Shown piece by piece: positions 47,634 to 59,916 of a stretch of DNA of 64,000 nt. The position numbers and the translations under genes were made by a program. Below the pieces are notes generated by a model that saw only the letters and a program-made list of their open reading frames with translations, did no database searches and had not been told where the DNA came from. The stretch comes from Vespa crabro (taxonomy: Eukaryota > Arthropoda > Insecta > Hymenoptera > Vespidae), in assembly GCF_910589235.1 (NCBI RefSeq), contig NC_060955.1, positions 16,174,758 through 16,238,757 of the forward strand, in the 5' to 3' direction. The first letter of the stretch is position 1. Every line of letters begins with the position of its first letter.

Positions 47634-47693
47634 TCTTCTCTCTCTCTCCCTCTCTCTCTCTCTCCCTCTATCTATCTATCTATCTATCTATCT
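47634..47693. repeat. (CT)n-(TATC)6 compound microsatellite
   Basis: CT with CCCT interruptions, then about six TATC units. It is opposed to the GA run 105 bp upstream. Confidence 0.95.
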
Positions 47694-48054
47694 GCTCCTC
47701 TTTCTCTTCCTCATCCTCCTCATCCTTTCTCTTCGATTCTCCTCGTGCGTCATTTTGTGCCACAGGACACAAGCTGACCAGTTTCCGTTACGACGCATCC
47801 TCGTTCTATCGGTCAACTTCCGCTTCTACAAATACGAAAATCTAATCTCTCTCTTTCTCACACATACATAAACACAGACACTTTTCTTCGTTTTCTCTTT
47901 GTTTCTTCGTCCAGCTAAAAGGGAGAACGTACCAACTCCAATTAGCAGCTGGCGGCAATTAATAGTATACGTAGACGGTACTCGTTTACTCTGCCGAAAA
48001 TTCTCCTCGTAGTAACACCTGCCGCTACAATCGCGCTTATACGTCGAGAAGAAA

Positions 48055-48129
48055 AACTCTCTCTTTCCCTCTTTCTCTCTCTCTCTCTCCTCTCTTTCTC
48101 TATTTCTTTCTTTCTTTTTCTTTCTTTCT
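48055..48129. repeat. (CT)n / (CTTT)n microsatellite
   Basis: Interrupted pyrimidine tract grading from CT to CTTT. Confidence 0.9.
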
Positions 48130-49092
48130 TGTTCACGTGTTTCTCCGGAGGTTTGGAATTAATGTTTTGCTCCACCGAACTTTCTACGTTTTCCGTTTTA
48201 TTCATTCTATCTTTCTTCTGTTCTTTTTTCTTGTTTCTTTTATTTTGTTCCTTTATATTTCTTTTTTCTTTATCACGGAGAAAGAAAAAAGAGCAACAGC
48301 ATTAATATCGGTATACATATTTTCTATGTCTGATAAAAACTTTCGATTATGATTTATTTAATTTCGATTTACGAGTTTATTAATTTCATTTTTAATTCCA
48401 TTGATTAAACAGTATATACAACTTTAATAGACTATTATCGCAAAGTAATACTCGTAATAATTATACTACACAAATTTGCTTTGCTATTACTCCATTCACA
48501 TTACTCCAAACATTTAATTGCGGAGAGATTGAACGGAGAGAAAGTGAAAAGATAAATGGATATACTTACTAACAAAATAATCCCGAATGATCCGTGGAAC
48601 GTAATTCTCTCGTTGTTTGCATATTCTTTCTTGTACAACTTGTAGACAATCGTGAGACGAGAGAAAGAATCGAAAGCGATTATCTCTATTTCGAGAGCGT
48701 CGTCTGGTGACCAAAGAAATTCAATTAAGCGTCTAGCAAGCGATTAATAGCCCACTCAAAAATATACGCTGGTGCTTACGAGAAAAACATACATCGGATG
48801 AAGAAAAAAGGGAAAGAAATAGGAAGAGAGATGAAAGAGAGAGAGAGAAAGAATCGTTGCATATCGAAGACCTCGTATACGTCGTTTTTTTCTCTTAAGA
48901 AATATAAACAAAAATAGAATGAAGATCTCTTTTTCCTGACTTTTTTCAATGAAACGTATGCTCTCTCATTCGCAAATTTTCACGGACGAACGACAAAACT
49001 CAAAATGTAGAGGAAAAGAGAATAAGAAAAAAAAAAGAAATATTTTCGAGAAAACGAATCAAGTCTACTACTGTAGCTGTGTTGTGAGAAAG
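48130..49092. other. Unique non-coding DNA
   Basis: T-rich strip at 48200-48275, then AT-rich sequence and a short GA run at 48835-48850. No gene or element recognised. Confidence 0.5.
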
Positions 49093-49211
<119 letters not shown>

Positions 49212-49650
49212 TAACGTGAGACAATATTATCGGCGCTTCCAACGGAGCAGAGTAAACTTTGAAGAAGAGAGAGATCAAACGATTTGGCGATAGATAGATC
49301 GTCGAGAGAAAGTAAATCGACGTATAATGTCTCTCTTTTTGGCGTTTAACGAGAGGATGAAGATCAGATCTAAGAATGATACGAACTCCTCTTCCATGGT
49401 CCAATCGAGAGGGAAACGCGATCGGGGATAGTCGATTTCTCCAAAAGATACGATCTCAGAGTTTCGAAGGTACGAACTGAAAAGAGTAAGAGAAAGAAGA
49501 GAAAAGACTAGAGCGACCTTTGACCTTTCCCGAATCCTTCCAATCGACTACTATCGATAGCTTCAGTACAATTCGATCTACATCCTCTCAACGGTATCGC
49601 AAGTATCATTGCATTTACATATCCTTTCGACTGGTCTCGCTTATATTCGA

Positions 49651-49720
49651 AAGAAAAAGAAAGAGAGAGAAAAAGAAAGAGAAAGAGAGAGAAAGAAAGA
49701 AAAAGAGAGAGAGAGAGATA
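49651..49720. repeat. (GA)n / (GAAA)n microsatellite
   Basis: About 70 bp of purine with frequent AAA interruptions. Confidence 0.9.
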
Positions 49721-49830
49721 TTACGATCGTTGCTGAGATCGTAAAACGGTAATGAGTCCTCGCGATATATCGATCCGTATGATGATACATCTTATCCTTT
49801 CTCGTCCACTAGATACATATTATCGTTTAG

Positions 49831-49946
49831 GTGTATGCTGTGTGCGCGCGTGAGAGTGATTCCGAACAGTGTTGGAATACGGGTCTTCAGGAAAGGGAGT
49901 GGGGTGAAACGAGAAAAGGATTAAGGTCAGGGTGGAGACGCGCCTA

Positions 49947-49977
<31 letters not shown>

Positions 49978-50101
49978 CGTCGTCGTCGTCATCGTCTTCT
50001 TCTTCTTCTTCTTCTTCTTCTGCGTCCTACGTTTATTTCTTCGCAAGCTCTCACCCTTCACGGATTTTCTTTTTCATCACAAAGCTTGCTAAAACGTGTA
50101 G
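49831..50101 (+). other. Candidate 5' exon ending in a strong splice donor
   Basis: A non-repetitive head (gtgtgcgcgcgtgagagtga onward) leads into a (TCG/CGT)n then (CTT)n trinucleotide stretch. The segment ends at gtgtag|gtaagtatt, which matches the consensus donor at 50102. CpG and triplet-repeat content are common in insect 5' leaders. No TATA box or clear initiator fixes the left end. The 153-codon frame across it is Arg/Leu repeat in its middle and probably not translated. Best reading: a possible untranslated first exon. Confidence 0.2.
49947..50020. repeat. (TCG)n-(CTT)n trinucleotide repeat
   Basis: About 15 TCG/CGT units with one ACC interruption, then about eight CTT units. TCG is an unusual CpG-bearing triplet for a microsatellite. 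Confidence 0.95.
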
Positions 50102-50147
50102 GTAAGTATTATCAAATTCCTCATTGCTTCCATTCTATTTCATCTTG

Positions 50148-50150
50148 CTT

Positions 50151-50207
<57 letters not shown>

Positions 50208-50230
50208 TTCTACACACACACACACATATT

Positions 50231-50273
<43 letters not shown>
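50148..50273. repeat. (CT)n-(CA)n-(TA)n triple compound repeat
   Basis: CT tract (50148-50211), a CA run (50212-50225), then TA (50237-50273). Confidence 0.95.
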
Positions 50274-50278
<5 letters not shown>

Positions 50279-50686
50279 CTCTTTCTCTTTAATCGGTTTT
50301 GTACGCGTTTGATCGTTCACAAACTGCAAGGGATTAAAGCATTGCCCTTTGCACGAACGCAATTTGGCGTAAAGCTCTGTGTGTCGGCAACGCGGCTTTG
50401 GAAATGGTCGATCGTCTGTGATACGACGGTTTCGTTGACGGACGTAGATCTTATGTGATTGTTCTGTCGTCTAACAGAATCGATTATATTCCTATGAGAT
50501 ACACGACGTGCTTCACAATTCCCTAAAGAGATTAAAAGACTACAAAATGAATTTATTGCTAATCCGATAAAAACATGTTATTATTGTGTTAACGTTCACA
50601 TGAACAACATAACTTAGAAATTAATTAATTTCAGAAAGTTTCAAAAATTATAATTTATCTATTAGAAAATCATAATATTTTATGAA

Positions 50687-50690
<4 letters not shown>
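50274..50690. other. Unique non-coding DNA
   Basis: Balanced up to about 50520, then AT-rich. No open frame of interest. Confidence 0.5.

Positions 50691-50746
<56 letters not shown>
50691..50746. repeat. (CT)27 microsatellite
   Basis: Nearly pure CT, about 54 bp. Confidence 0.95.
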
Positions 50747-50749
<3 letters not shown>

Positions 50750-51930
50750 CTAAATATCAATGTATCAAAGCTATCTAAAGTAAAATTCTAATATAGGAAC
50801 TAACTGAAATTCGTGTATCGGTTATTCTGAATCGTTAATCTATGCGACTGCATTGATTCATAAATTCCGGTTACGTCCTGCAAAGGGGCCTTATCGGTTA
50901 CCGTGCATTCCATGCCGACCGCGAATATTAGCGATCGACCAGCATCAAACCAAATTTGCTCGACGTAGCAAATGTGCCCTCGAGTTCGAATCTCTTCTAA
51001 AATTTCGTAATTGTAGAACGTATCAAAAAGATAAAAAAAAGAAGCTTGATGCAGCTGACATGTCTTTTCTTTCTTCTTTACATCGTTTTAACGCGATTAC
51101 GAATGATAGCGATCCTGGATATCGTGTCTCGTTAAAAAGTTAAGAGAGTTTGCCTCGTAATCGTTTTGTAAAGAAACGAAAATTTTTCTCATTTCTAAGG
51201 GGGAAAACGACAGAATCGACGTAAAACGGAACGATGGTAATTCATGAGAAGAATATTGGAGGCAAATCGTCGATAAATTTTTTTCGAACGTACATACGTA
51301 CATATTATTCCTGCTTACAGTACCTTTCAACGATTTCTGCCTTTGACAGGAGCAAGGCAAATTAATTCACGGCAGCTGTCTCGATCGTCGCTTCGATCAA
51401 TTACCAGAGAGTCGGTTACTGGCCGTATAAAGAATCAGATACTAGAACGTTCGCTAAGTTATGCTTATTGGAAATAGAATTGGTGAACGCAAAGAAACAT
51501 AGACAAATTTGAATTATCGATTAGTCGTCTATCGACGATAATACTTGTTGTCGTTACCGTTTGTGTTGAGTTTTAAAAGTTGCTCTTTCATTAAGATTCA
51601 AGTTTCAAAAATAAAAAATAACTTACTTTCTTCATCGTAGAATTAAAATAAATAAGCACGTAACTCTATTGTTTTGTACAAAATATTAGAGATTCAATCT
51701 CTTTCTTTTAGAAAGATTTCCAGTCAGAAGTCTATAGCTTATAGTAAAACTTAAGAACTCTTCCAAGTTAATCTAGAATATGGAAATAAAAAAGATCTCT
51801 CTTAACGTTTTCACGATAAGTACAAGAAGTAAATCGAATAAATAGATCAAGACGAAACTTTGCTTTGATTGATCAATATAATAATGATGATAACATATAT
51901 TATATGCCTGACAAAGGCCATTGAAGATCT
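50747..51930. other. Unique non-coding DNA with a balanced segment
   Basis: The segment 50860-51000 is high-complexity and CpG-rich. The plus strand is open for 96 codons (50853-51143) without an early ATG or recognisable domain. The rest is mixed to AT-rich. Confidence 0.4.
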
Positions 51931-51953
51931 GAGAGAGAGAGAGAGAGAGAGAG
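51931..51953. repeat. (GA)11 microsatellite
   Basis: Pure GA, about 22 bp. Confidence 0.85.
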
Positions 51954-52184
51954 GTTACAAGGCACATAACAATGGTACGTCGACGCTCAATCAGCACCGA
52001 TCGACACCATCTCGATACGAGCGAGTACTCGTCCTCCAATATCGACTTCCCCTCGACACGGGTCATTAATTACGATAAGCCACTCGTGTTTCATAACGCT
52101 CTTTCGACGATACCATGCTATTTTTAAAAAAGAACATTCATAGAATGTTCAATACAACAAGCGTTACGTCTCTAAAAAATAATA

Positions 52185-52189
<5 letters not shown>

Positions 52190-52246
<57 letters not shown>
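52190..52246. repeat. (TA)28 microsatellite
   Basis: Longest pure TA run in the window, about 56 bp. Confidence 0.95.
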
Positions 52247-52250
<4 letters not shown>

Positions 52251-52483
52251 ATCATGCACACCCTACTTTGTCAATGTATAATAATTAATTTGACGAGGTT
52301 TGCTATTTATAATATAAAATAAAATAATAGAAAAAGAAAATAACAAATATGACGATATGTTTTCACGTGTACAAACAAAAACGAGCGATAAACGCTCGTC
52401 GCCCGAATAATATGAATATATCTGATATTCATCGTCGGCTGAGTAATGCGATATTAATTTCCTTTTGTTTTCTGTTCTCTTCT

Positions 52484-52582
52484 CTACATATGTATATAGC
52501 ATATTCGTCCTACCTATGCATACATATATATGTACACATGTACTATATGTATTAACATATATGTATAACATATATGTATAAA
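52484..52582. repeat. Palindromic TA/CA-rich strip with 13-bp tandem repeat
   Basis: aacatatatgtat occurs in tandem at 52554-52566 and 52567-52579. Upstream are several palindromic hexamers and octamers (acatatgt, atatatat, tgcata). Alternating purine-pyrimidine throughout. Confidence 0.7.
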
Positions 52583-52957
52583 TATTACTTTTATGTATCA
52601 TCGACCAAACGAAAAAAACGTAGCGAAATCCTCTCTGGGGATTGGATTTCTCGTTTCGATCGAGCAAATAATTCGGTCCACTCGGAAACGCATAACGCGT
52701 TCTCTTGATCGAATCGTAGAGGGAAAGAGAAAAAGAAAGAGAGAAAGGGACAGAGGACTATCTTTGATCCAAGAATTACCGATCGTAGCTTCATATGACA
52801 GAAAACTCAAAATCGATACTACAGACATATTTTATTACATTTGCCTAGATAACACAACAGTGGTAACCCTCGAAGCTCTCTTAAATCGTTTCACGTCTTT
52901 TTCTCTATAACCCTGCGATATGGTTTGACCCTACGATTATAATAACATTCTCTTCAT

Positions 52958-52976
52958 TCTTCTCTTTTTCTCTCTT

Positions 52977-53013
<37 letters not shown>
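52958..53013. repeat. (CT)n microsatellite
   Basis: About 50 bp of CT. Pyrimidine-rich sequence with ATCT and GTCT units continues to 53120. Confidence 0.9.
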
Positions 53014-53015
<2 letters not shown>

Positions 53016-53247
53016 CTGTCTGCTATCCGTCTGTCTCGCTGACTTTATCTATCTGTCTCTATCTCTCTCTTTCTTTGTCTACCTACTCGTTTACCTACCT
53101 CTGTCTTTCTCTTTTCCTCTAGTCCAGTCCGTACATACCTACATACGTAGTTTGATTAACACGAGTATGAGTGAGTGTGATGGCGTGGTTTTGGCATGCT
53201 GCACATGACACTACGAGCCTACCATCCATTACTCTCCTCTTTCATTT

Positions 53248-53249
<2 letters not shown>

Positions 53250-53299
<50 letters not shown>

Positions 53300-53300
53300 A

Positions 53301-53334
<34 letters not shown>

Positions 53335-53341
53335 TTCTTTC
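53250..53341. repeat. (CT)n microsatellite
   Basis: About 90 bp of CT with CTTT and CACT interruptions. Confidence 0.95.
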
Positions 53342-53456
53342 GATGCTTCTATAAGAGAGAAAAAACAGCTCCTTTCCCTTTTCCTCTTTCTTTCCTTGAA
53401 ACACATACGATAGTCATCTCAATCCTTGTTGGATATATTCATTTTGTGTTATACTA

Positions 53457-53477
53457 TAATATATATATATATATATA
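53457..53477. repeat. (TA)10 microsatellite
   Basis: Pure AT run of about 20 bp. Confidence 0.85.
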
Positions 53478-54105
53478 AGCATAAGTAAGAATGGCTTTGT
53501 GTCTTCTACTTTCGTTCTATTCTTTCCTTTTTCCCATTTTTTTCTATCTTTTTTCTTCTCAACATAACATAGCAAGGAAGAAAATTGACGCCCCGAAGAA
53601 TAACGAAATAATGTGGAGAGGGAAAAGAGAGTTAGGCGATGCTACTCGCGACGCTCTTTTGATTTTGATGGATCGCTCCTTCCTTTCGATGGTCTCAACG
53701 GATTCCTTCGTTCTTTCCATTTTACCTTTCTTCCTACTAAAGCTTTTCTCCAATGCAAGTAAAGCCGATATCTCGATCAGGATCGGTGTCTTTAAGAGAA
53801 CGATTCTTCTTCGAATACAATTCTTCGCGTCGATGCATGAAAAATCCAACATAAAGAATTTTTCATCTTACTTTTGACTAAAGAATTTCTCACCTCATCT
53901 TACTAAATGATTTAGATCAGCGATTTCAATTCCAAAGTCGTTCGTGATTTCGATGATATTTACGATCAGCAAATCGTTACGGAAGTCGATCAAAGAGTAT
54001 CGCGAGAAGGCAACGTGTTTTGCAGACTATCGAGCAACTCGATTGATTAGAGAGGTATTGGAAGTTTGCCAGTGGTCAAGTCGAAAAAGGAAAAAAGGAA
54101 GAAAG
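53478..54105. other. Unique non-coding DNA
   Basis: Overlapping open frames at 53491-53877 (plus, 128 codons) and 53559-53852 (minus, 97 codons) are both open across the same bases. Neither has a recognisable domain. The plus frame begins with an ATG and a hydrophobic Leu/Phe-rich head that comes from T-rich sequence. Confidence 0.3.
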
Positions 54106-54215
54106 AGAAGGGATAAAAGAAAAAGAGAAAATGCACGCGCGCGAGAGAGAAAAAGAAAAAAAAAAGAGAAAGAGAGAAAGGGATAGAGAAAGGGAGAGAC
54201 GAAGGGAGGAAAGAG
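54106..54215. repeat. Purine-rich (GA/GAAA)n tract
   Basis: About 110 bp of interrupted purine with a gcgcgcg insert near 54135. Confidence 0.85.
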
Positions 54216-54295
54216 GGTGTGTTCACGAAGCTCGTAAGCTTTGGCTGACCTCCGCTCGTCTATCCTCGGGAGATGAATTTTTTTCCTTCTGTCAG

Positions 54296-54463
54296 AACCT
54301 TTGTCCTCGCGAAGTAACCGTTCGGCCATGGCTCCGAGCGCATTGTCCGCCGATGTGATAGATACTCCCACGAGTCACGTAGTTACGCGCGCGACTCGTC
54401 AGAAAGAGAGAGAAAGAAGGAGCAAATCGGATACGCTTGTATGTTTTACGAGCTTACACAAGG
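54296..54463 (+). other. Candidate exon with strong acceptor and donor, unidentified
   Basis: A good acceptor, tttttttccttctgtcag, ends at 54295. A consensus donor, cacaagg|gtaagtt, starts at 54464. Between them are 168 bases of GC-balanced sequence. An ATG at 54328 in a favourable context (ggccatgg) opens a frame (MAPSALSADVIDTPTSHVV...) that is still open at the donor, giving 45 codons plus one base. The peptide contains a basic Arg/Glu/Lys stretch from a short GA run and matches no family I know. The opposite strand is also open here from 54371 (MGVSITSADNALGAMAERLL...), so coding direction is unsure. If real, it would be the first coding exon of a gene running rightward. Confidence 0.22.
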
Positions 54464-55340
54464 GTAAGTTCGCATACGTGTTTTATTCTGCGGGAGCCGA
54501 ACAAGCATCGTCAGCACTTAGACTTTTCGGATGATCGTTTCTTCTAATTGCTTACAGTACACACATTCTTTACATACTCGTTGACATTCTTTCTTTATTC
54601 TTTCGTTTTAAAACTAAAGAAAAATATCACGTCTACTACTCATTAAACATATTCATGTTTACACAAATACGCTAATAGTAAACATATTAATATTTAATGT
54701 AAGATTATTATTCAATACAATGTATGTCCAAAAATTTGATTTCTTATTAAATTTTATGAAAAATATGATAACAAAGTAATCTCTTTTATTATTTTCGTTT
54801 TAATATTATATTTACTTAATAGTAAGTATATTTTTTTTCCTAAAATTGTTTAAAAAAAATAAATCATTCTAAAAAGATTTGAGCAGTGCGTAATAATTGA
54901 TAACATCGAAGCAATAACGATATAATTCGTTTTTCTATTTTCACGTAAAATCGAATCGATTATTTGAAATAAATGTAGAAAATATAAAAAAAAGTCGAAC
55001 ACAATGTCCAGTAGATAAATGCTTCGGATTAATTAAATTTTCAGATACGTAATTCATCTATTCTATATAATGTACTATGCTTCCCAGCTTATTCAGTTCT
55101 CGATTATTATGAATCATAAAATGCAGAATGTCGACGAACATGGTTGACATGAATTCACTCGCGGGCACGAACGTGCGCACATTCATTAGAAATATTTCTA
55201 TAAATAACGTTGAATGATTCCGTGGGCATCATCGTTAATCGGTTTTCCTACACTCATACGTTCTCGACGATCGCGAAACGCGCGAAATGAAATTCCGTTG
55301 CGCGCCTGACATACGACCGGTAATTCTCAAGCATACAACG
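54464..55340. other. AT-rich non-coding DNA
   Basis: AT-rich between 54540 and 55060. No gene or element recognised. CpG-containing words rise again at 55130-55330. Confidence 0.5.
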
Positions 55341-55341
55341 T

Positions 55342-55456
<115 letters not shown>

Positions 55457-57126
55457 GAAAATAAGTACTTTGTTAGTCGAAACTCGTACCGATCCCATCT
55501 TCGATTTCACTGAAACAACAAGCGAATGAGGAGTCTTAAGAGATTCAAATACGAAATACCCAAAATAGAATCGAAACATTCTGATCTTAGAAGAGTTTCT
55601 AGGTACATAGTATTCGATAAATTTGTCTCAAATAAGATAGTAGTTTAGAATGTCTTTCTTTTATTCAGATAGATTTAACTACAAATTGTTAAACGTAAAT
55701 TGACATTTCAAAGAATTCAAGAGGTCTATCGAAATTAATGTAAAACAAAATTTTAATTAATTTTATTACATTAAAATTTCTCAGCAAATAAATACAAAAT
55801 TTCTTGAAATAATATAATTGCAAATTAGAAAGAAAATTAAACTGATATTATCGGATAACATATGTATCAATTTTATTTCATATTGATTTCCCTGCAATAA
55901 GAGACGTTTCTGAGTAATTATCGCGATTATAGCGAAGCGCCACAATCATGGACAACATCACGTTTCTACTCTCACGCTCGTTATCGCCTTCTACACTATC
56001 CTGTCCTCACTACTCTTCTCCCTCTCGGTCTTTCTGCGATAGTAATTATCGTTCTAATTACACCGTTTTGTCTAGCAGCGTTATTTTCGACGAAGCGAGG
56101 TAGTTAACCGAAATTTCAGTGACGAAGGCTCGACCGTTGTCCTTCTCATTCTCTTCTAAATCGATCATCCATCAGTCGATTGTAATTGATACTTAATTGG
56201 TATTCCAATATTTTGTTAAGACATATGTATCTATTATATAATTTTATAACTTCAATTTCCTAATAAGCTAATTAGAAAATATTTAATTAAATATTATTTA
56301 AATACATCGATATTGAACAAAATCGAGCAGTGTAAATATGAATAAAATGTAAATTAATATAGTGAATTACACGGATCCCAATTTGAAGCACTCAAAATAA
56401 TTATTTGACGAGAGTGTAAATATACAAATGGTCGTTCGAAAGAATATAAAGAACAATTAAATAGGAAAAAATCACATAAGCAAAAAAATGACTGAAATGT
56501 TTTATCGATTCTTATTTTTACGTTCCTCTCTTGTTTATTTGAAAAGGATTTTCCACGTTAGATCTGATCTTTCTACAAAATTAAGACACCTGCCGACACT
56601 ATTGTAAAACTTCTCTCGAAGATAATTTCGGATTTCTACACACCGATCGTCCTGAAAACTTCATAGAACGAACGAAGTTCGTTATTAATTCAACTCGTAA
56701 AATACATTCCCTCTCGATGTATTTTCATAGTTAGCAGAATCCAACTTAAACTTTCATACATCTACGAAGATTTAATCATTCTGATAAAAGAAGCGAAAAA
56801 CGAAAAGATGATACAAAAAAAAAACATACGTCTAATAATTTCTATGAAATTCTATTTTTTACTTCATATTTAATACACGTTAAAAATTAATTTTATAAAA
56901 ATCATTTTTTTACGCGTGTCCAATCACTTATGATTTAAACGATTCTAACGTATTCTATTTGACTTTCTTCTTCTCTTTGGTGATCATTAACTCCCAACTT
57001 TACTCGCGGCAATTTCCTTTTCTATTTACATCCCAACCTATCTCTCGTGTTTCTTACGGAACATCCGTTTTGACTCCATCTCTCTTATCCTCTCCCTCTT
57101 TCTCTTTTTTTCACTCTGTCTGACTA

Positions 57127-57130
<4 letters not shown>
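55457..57130. other. Unique, mostly AT-rich non-coding DNA
   Basis: No open frame of interest and no microsatellite for about 1.7 kb. A balanced CpG-containing patch lies at 55920-56180. No element ends recognised. Confidence 0.5.
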
Positions 57131-57161
<31 letters not shown>

Positions 57162-57180
57162 CTCTTTCTTTCTTTCTCTC
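57131..57180. repeat. (CT)n microsatellite
   Basis: About 28 bp of pure CT, then CTTT units. Confidence 0.9.
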
Positions 57181-57618
57181 CCATAATATCAACTTCTATC
57201 TCACTCGTGGCAGCCTTGTTCTCCCGTGGGCTTTCATACTCGGAGGACTGAATGGAGTTACTCTGAGACCATCCAAAGGAACTGCGATCTTGAAATTTTT
57301 CTTTCTCTCTTTTTATTCTTCTCTTTTTCATGTCTTAAAAAAGAAATCTGGTCGACGATGAAGGCGAGATGCGTCGTCCTCTTTAAAAGTTTATTCATAT
57401 TATTTTAATTAGCTTTTCATTTGTGCCTTTTGCTATACTTTTTCCGCAAATCATTGATTAATATAAAGTATCGGAAAAATTAACGAAGAAAGACCACAAT
57501 AGATGGACCAAAAAAGAATAGAAACATCTTTGTGAATTATATTAGAAAACTTTGTGTTTTCGCATGGAGTTAGAACGATCCTTTAATATTGATTGGATCT
57601 ATAGAAAGAAAACGCGAT

Positions 57619-57981
57619 TTAAATTACATTTTCTGACCAATGTATATAACTTTGCGGTGGTTGCTCAAAGAAACGTCGATTCGAAAAAAGAGAGCAAGAA
57701 CTTTTGACAGAATAATAATAAGGATTATATTGAAGCCAGAAACCGATTATTAATTCAATGAATATTAATTTGTTAGAAGAGTCAAAGGAGATCGTTTGTA
57801 ACTTCCTATACAATAAATATTTTTCTATCAAATAAGAGAGAAGAAACGGAAAAATATTGAACGAATATCTTTCGTCTAATGAGAATTCATCAAATAAATT
57901 CAAATGCATTTCGTGATAAAACTTATCGATCGGAAAATTCTCTTTACATGCGCTCATCGAATGAATTCGTATCTGCATTCT
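57619..57981 (-). other. Long AT-rich open frame, unidentified
   Basis: The minus strand is open for 138 codons (57619-58035). The first ATG reads MQIRIHSMSACKENF near 57981 and leaves about 120 codons. The sequence is not a simple repeat but is rich in Phe, Ile, Tyr, Leu and Ser, as expected from AT-rich DNA. With stops at about 7-8% of codons I estimate such a run arises by chance roughly once in several windows of this size. No motif recognised. Most likely spurious. Confidence 0.1.
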
Positions 57982-58702
57982 CGTTTCTGCGATAGAACGA
58001 GACAAAAAGCTAGAGAGAAAAAAATAAAGACGCAAAAGTATTCTCCCAATAAGCCCGCGGGTTTAATCTCGTGGGTAATACGGGAACAAGTGAGTCAAAA
58101 TTTTTGTTAAATGAATAGATTTGTTCGATCGGTGATTTAATTCTCGACGTGCGGCCATTGACAATAGTGATCGTCGACGCAACAAGTTTTTGTTGTGTGT
58201 GCATCTCGCAAGCATTGACACATGGACAAAATTCGATGCACCAATTATTGAGAAAACTCTCCGTTGCAAAAAGTCATTCAACGGTTTTACGACGAACTTT
58301 CTAATCGCTTTATAACGTTGAAAATTAATAAAAGAAGAGAAACTTGTCCGTTAGATGTTTGACTTTTCGAAAATCACTTTACTGAAAGAAGGAATTAAGA
58401 AAATAGCATTAAATGAAATATTGTAATAACATTTTAAATTTTAAATCGTAGTCATACTTTACCGACGTTTCTAATTCAATTGATATCCTTTATTATTAGA
58501 AAAAAAAAAAATAAAAAAGTAAGTACTGAAATCATGACAATCTATCAAAGATGAAAAGAACGTCGAGAAATAAAGATTTCCCTTCGGCATAGAGATTAAT
58601 TTTCGAATATCTTTTCTTGGCAACGCGAAAGGCAAGAATAATAATTATCGCGTCGTCACCGACAGGAGAAACTCGCTTGCGGAATTTATCCGTTTCCCAA
58701 AT

Positions 58703-58704
<2 letters not shown>

Positions 58705-58747
<43 letters not shown>

Positions 58748-58753
58748 TTTCTT
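58705..58753. repeat. (CT)n microsatellite
   Basis: About 36 bp of pure CT then CACTCTCTTTC. Confidence 0.9.
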
Positions 58754-58755
58754 CG

Positions 58756-59212
58756 TATAAATCCAAGCTTAAACGACGTTTACCGCCATTTATAAAGCGC
58801 TACCTCAGTCCTCTTCGAAGTGCCTCCGCGTCGATTAATGGAATTCCTCGGCGACGTGCCGGGCGTTCGTGCGAATAAATTCGCGAAGGGTCGTCGAAGT
58901 GACTCCGGGGAAGTACCCACGCGGCTACGTTTCTACACTCCTATGCTCCTTCCGAAGCACCCACCCACTTTGAGCTCTCAGCCAACACATCCGATCGTTA
59001 ATGGAGCTTTGCCGGAAATTGATTCGGCAGCAAAGGATGAATTCACTAAACGCTCGGAGGTTCGAACGTCTCTCAGGGGATTGCTTGCTCGCAATCCACA
59101 CTGCTATCCTCGCTTCGTTCAAGATCTTGATAACAAGGAAAAAGCTTATCCGCTTTGGAAATTACCCGGTTCATCGTCGAAATATTGCGATATCGCAAAT
59201 TTAACGGCTTAA
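58756..59212 (+). other. TATA-like elements and a 124-codon open frame, unidentified
   Basis: Two TATA-like boxes, tataaat (58756-58762) and tataaag (58791-58797), precede a tcagt motif at 58805-58809 that resembles an insect initiator, although the second box is closer to it than usual. An ATG at 58838-58840, followed by G, opens 124 codons to a TAA at 59210-59212. The peptide (MEFLGDVPGVRANKFAKGRR...) is high-complexity and hydrophilic with no visible domain, signal or transmembrane segment. The DNA is richer in GC than its surroundings. It may be an orphan short gene, a leader exon, or a chance frame in a conserved element. Confidence 0.2.
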
Positions 59213-59287
59213 TGAACGACTCGATTTCCTTATCAATTTTTTTTGATCGAAGCCTCACAGACGTCAGCTGGATTTTTAAATTTTATC

Positions 59288-59431
59288 ATCTTCTATTTCC
59301 TCTTCTTCATCTTCTTCTTCATTCTTATCATTATCTTCTTCTTCTATTTCTTCTTCTTCTTCTTCTTCTATTTCTTCTTCTTCTTCTTCTTGTTCTTCTT
59401 CTTCTTCTTCTTGTTCTTCTTGTTCTTCTTC
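59288..59431. repeat. (CTT)n / (GAA)n trinucleotide array
   Basis: About 140 bp of TTC/CTT with ATT and TTG variants, sister to the array at 35213-35353. The poly-Glu minus-strand frame over it is an artefact. Confidence 0.95.
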
Positions 59432-59848
59432 CGCTTTTTTTACTTTTCCTCGCGGCGGTAGCAAAAAATTCAATTTGTTTATCGCTACGGGGAATAGCCA
59501 ATTTAACAGACTCGTGAATTTGCTGTCTCGTGACATCTCCTTAGCGCTAAATTACCAATGCTTGTTTTAAAAGGAATAAAATACAAGAAAAAGATCGTAC
59601 TCTCAATTTCACATGTATATAATTCGACCTATTTGATCTTTTACATCCTACTCATGGAATAATATTTGTTAAATGAAGTTCGAGTTATACGAGAAGATGC
59701 GTTATATTTTATTCAAGAGCCGTGAGATATTCATGGTTACTATCTTTACGCTCGAAGACGGAGGAACGCCGCTCTCAACTTCTCGCTGGTTTTCCTCGCG
59801 TGTACTATGTAAGTACATATATCTGATGCAAGTTACTTGAAGAACATA

Positions 59849-59849
<1 letters not shown>

Positions 59850-59900
<51 letters not shown>

Positions 59901-59916
59901 ATCTCTCTATCTCTTT
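59850..59916. repeat. (CT)n microsatellite
   Basis: CT tract with CTAT interruptions, about 65 bp. Confidence 0.9.

Noticed and set aside
59276..59536. Acidic Glu-rich minus-strand frame
   Set aside because: Direct translation of the GAA array.
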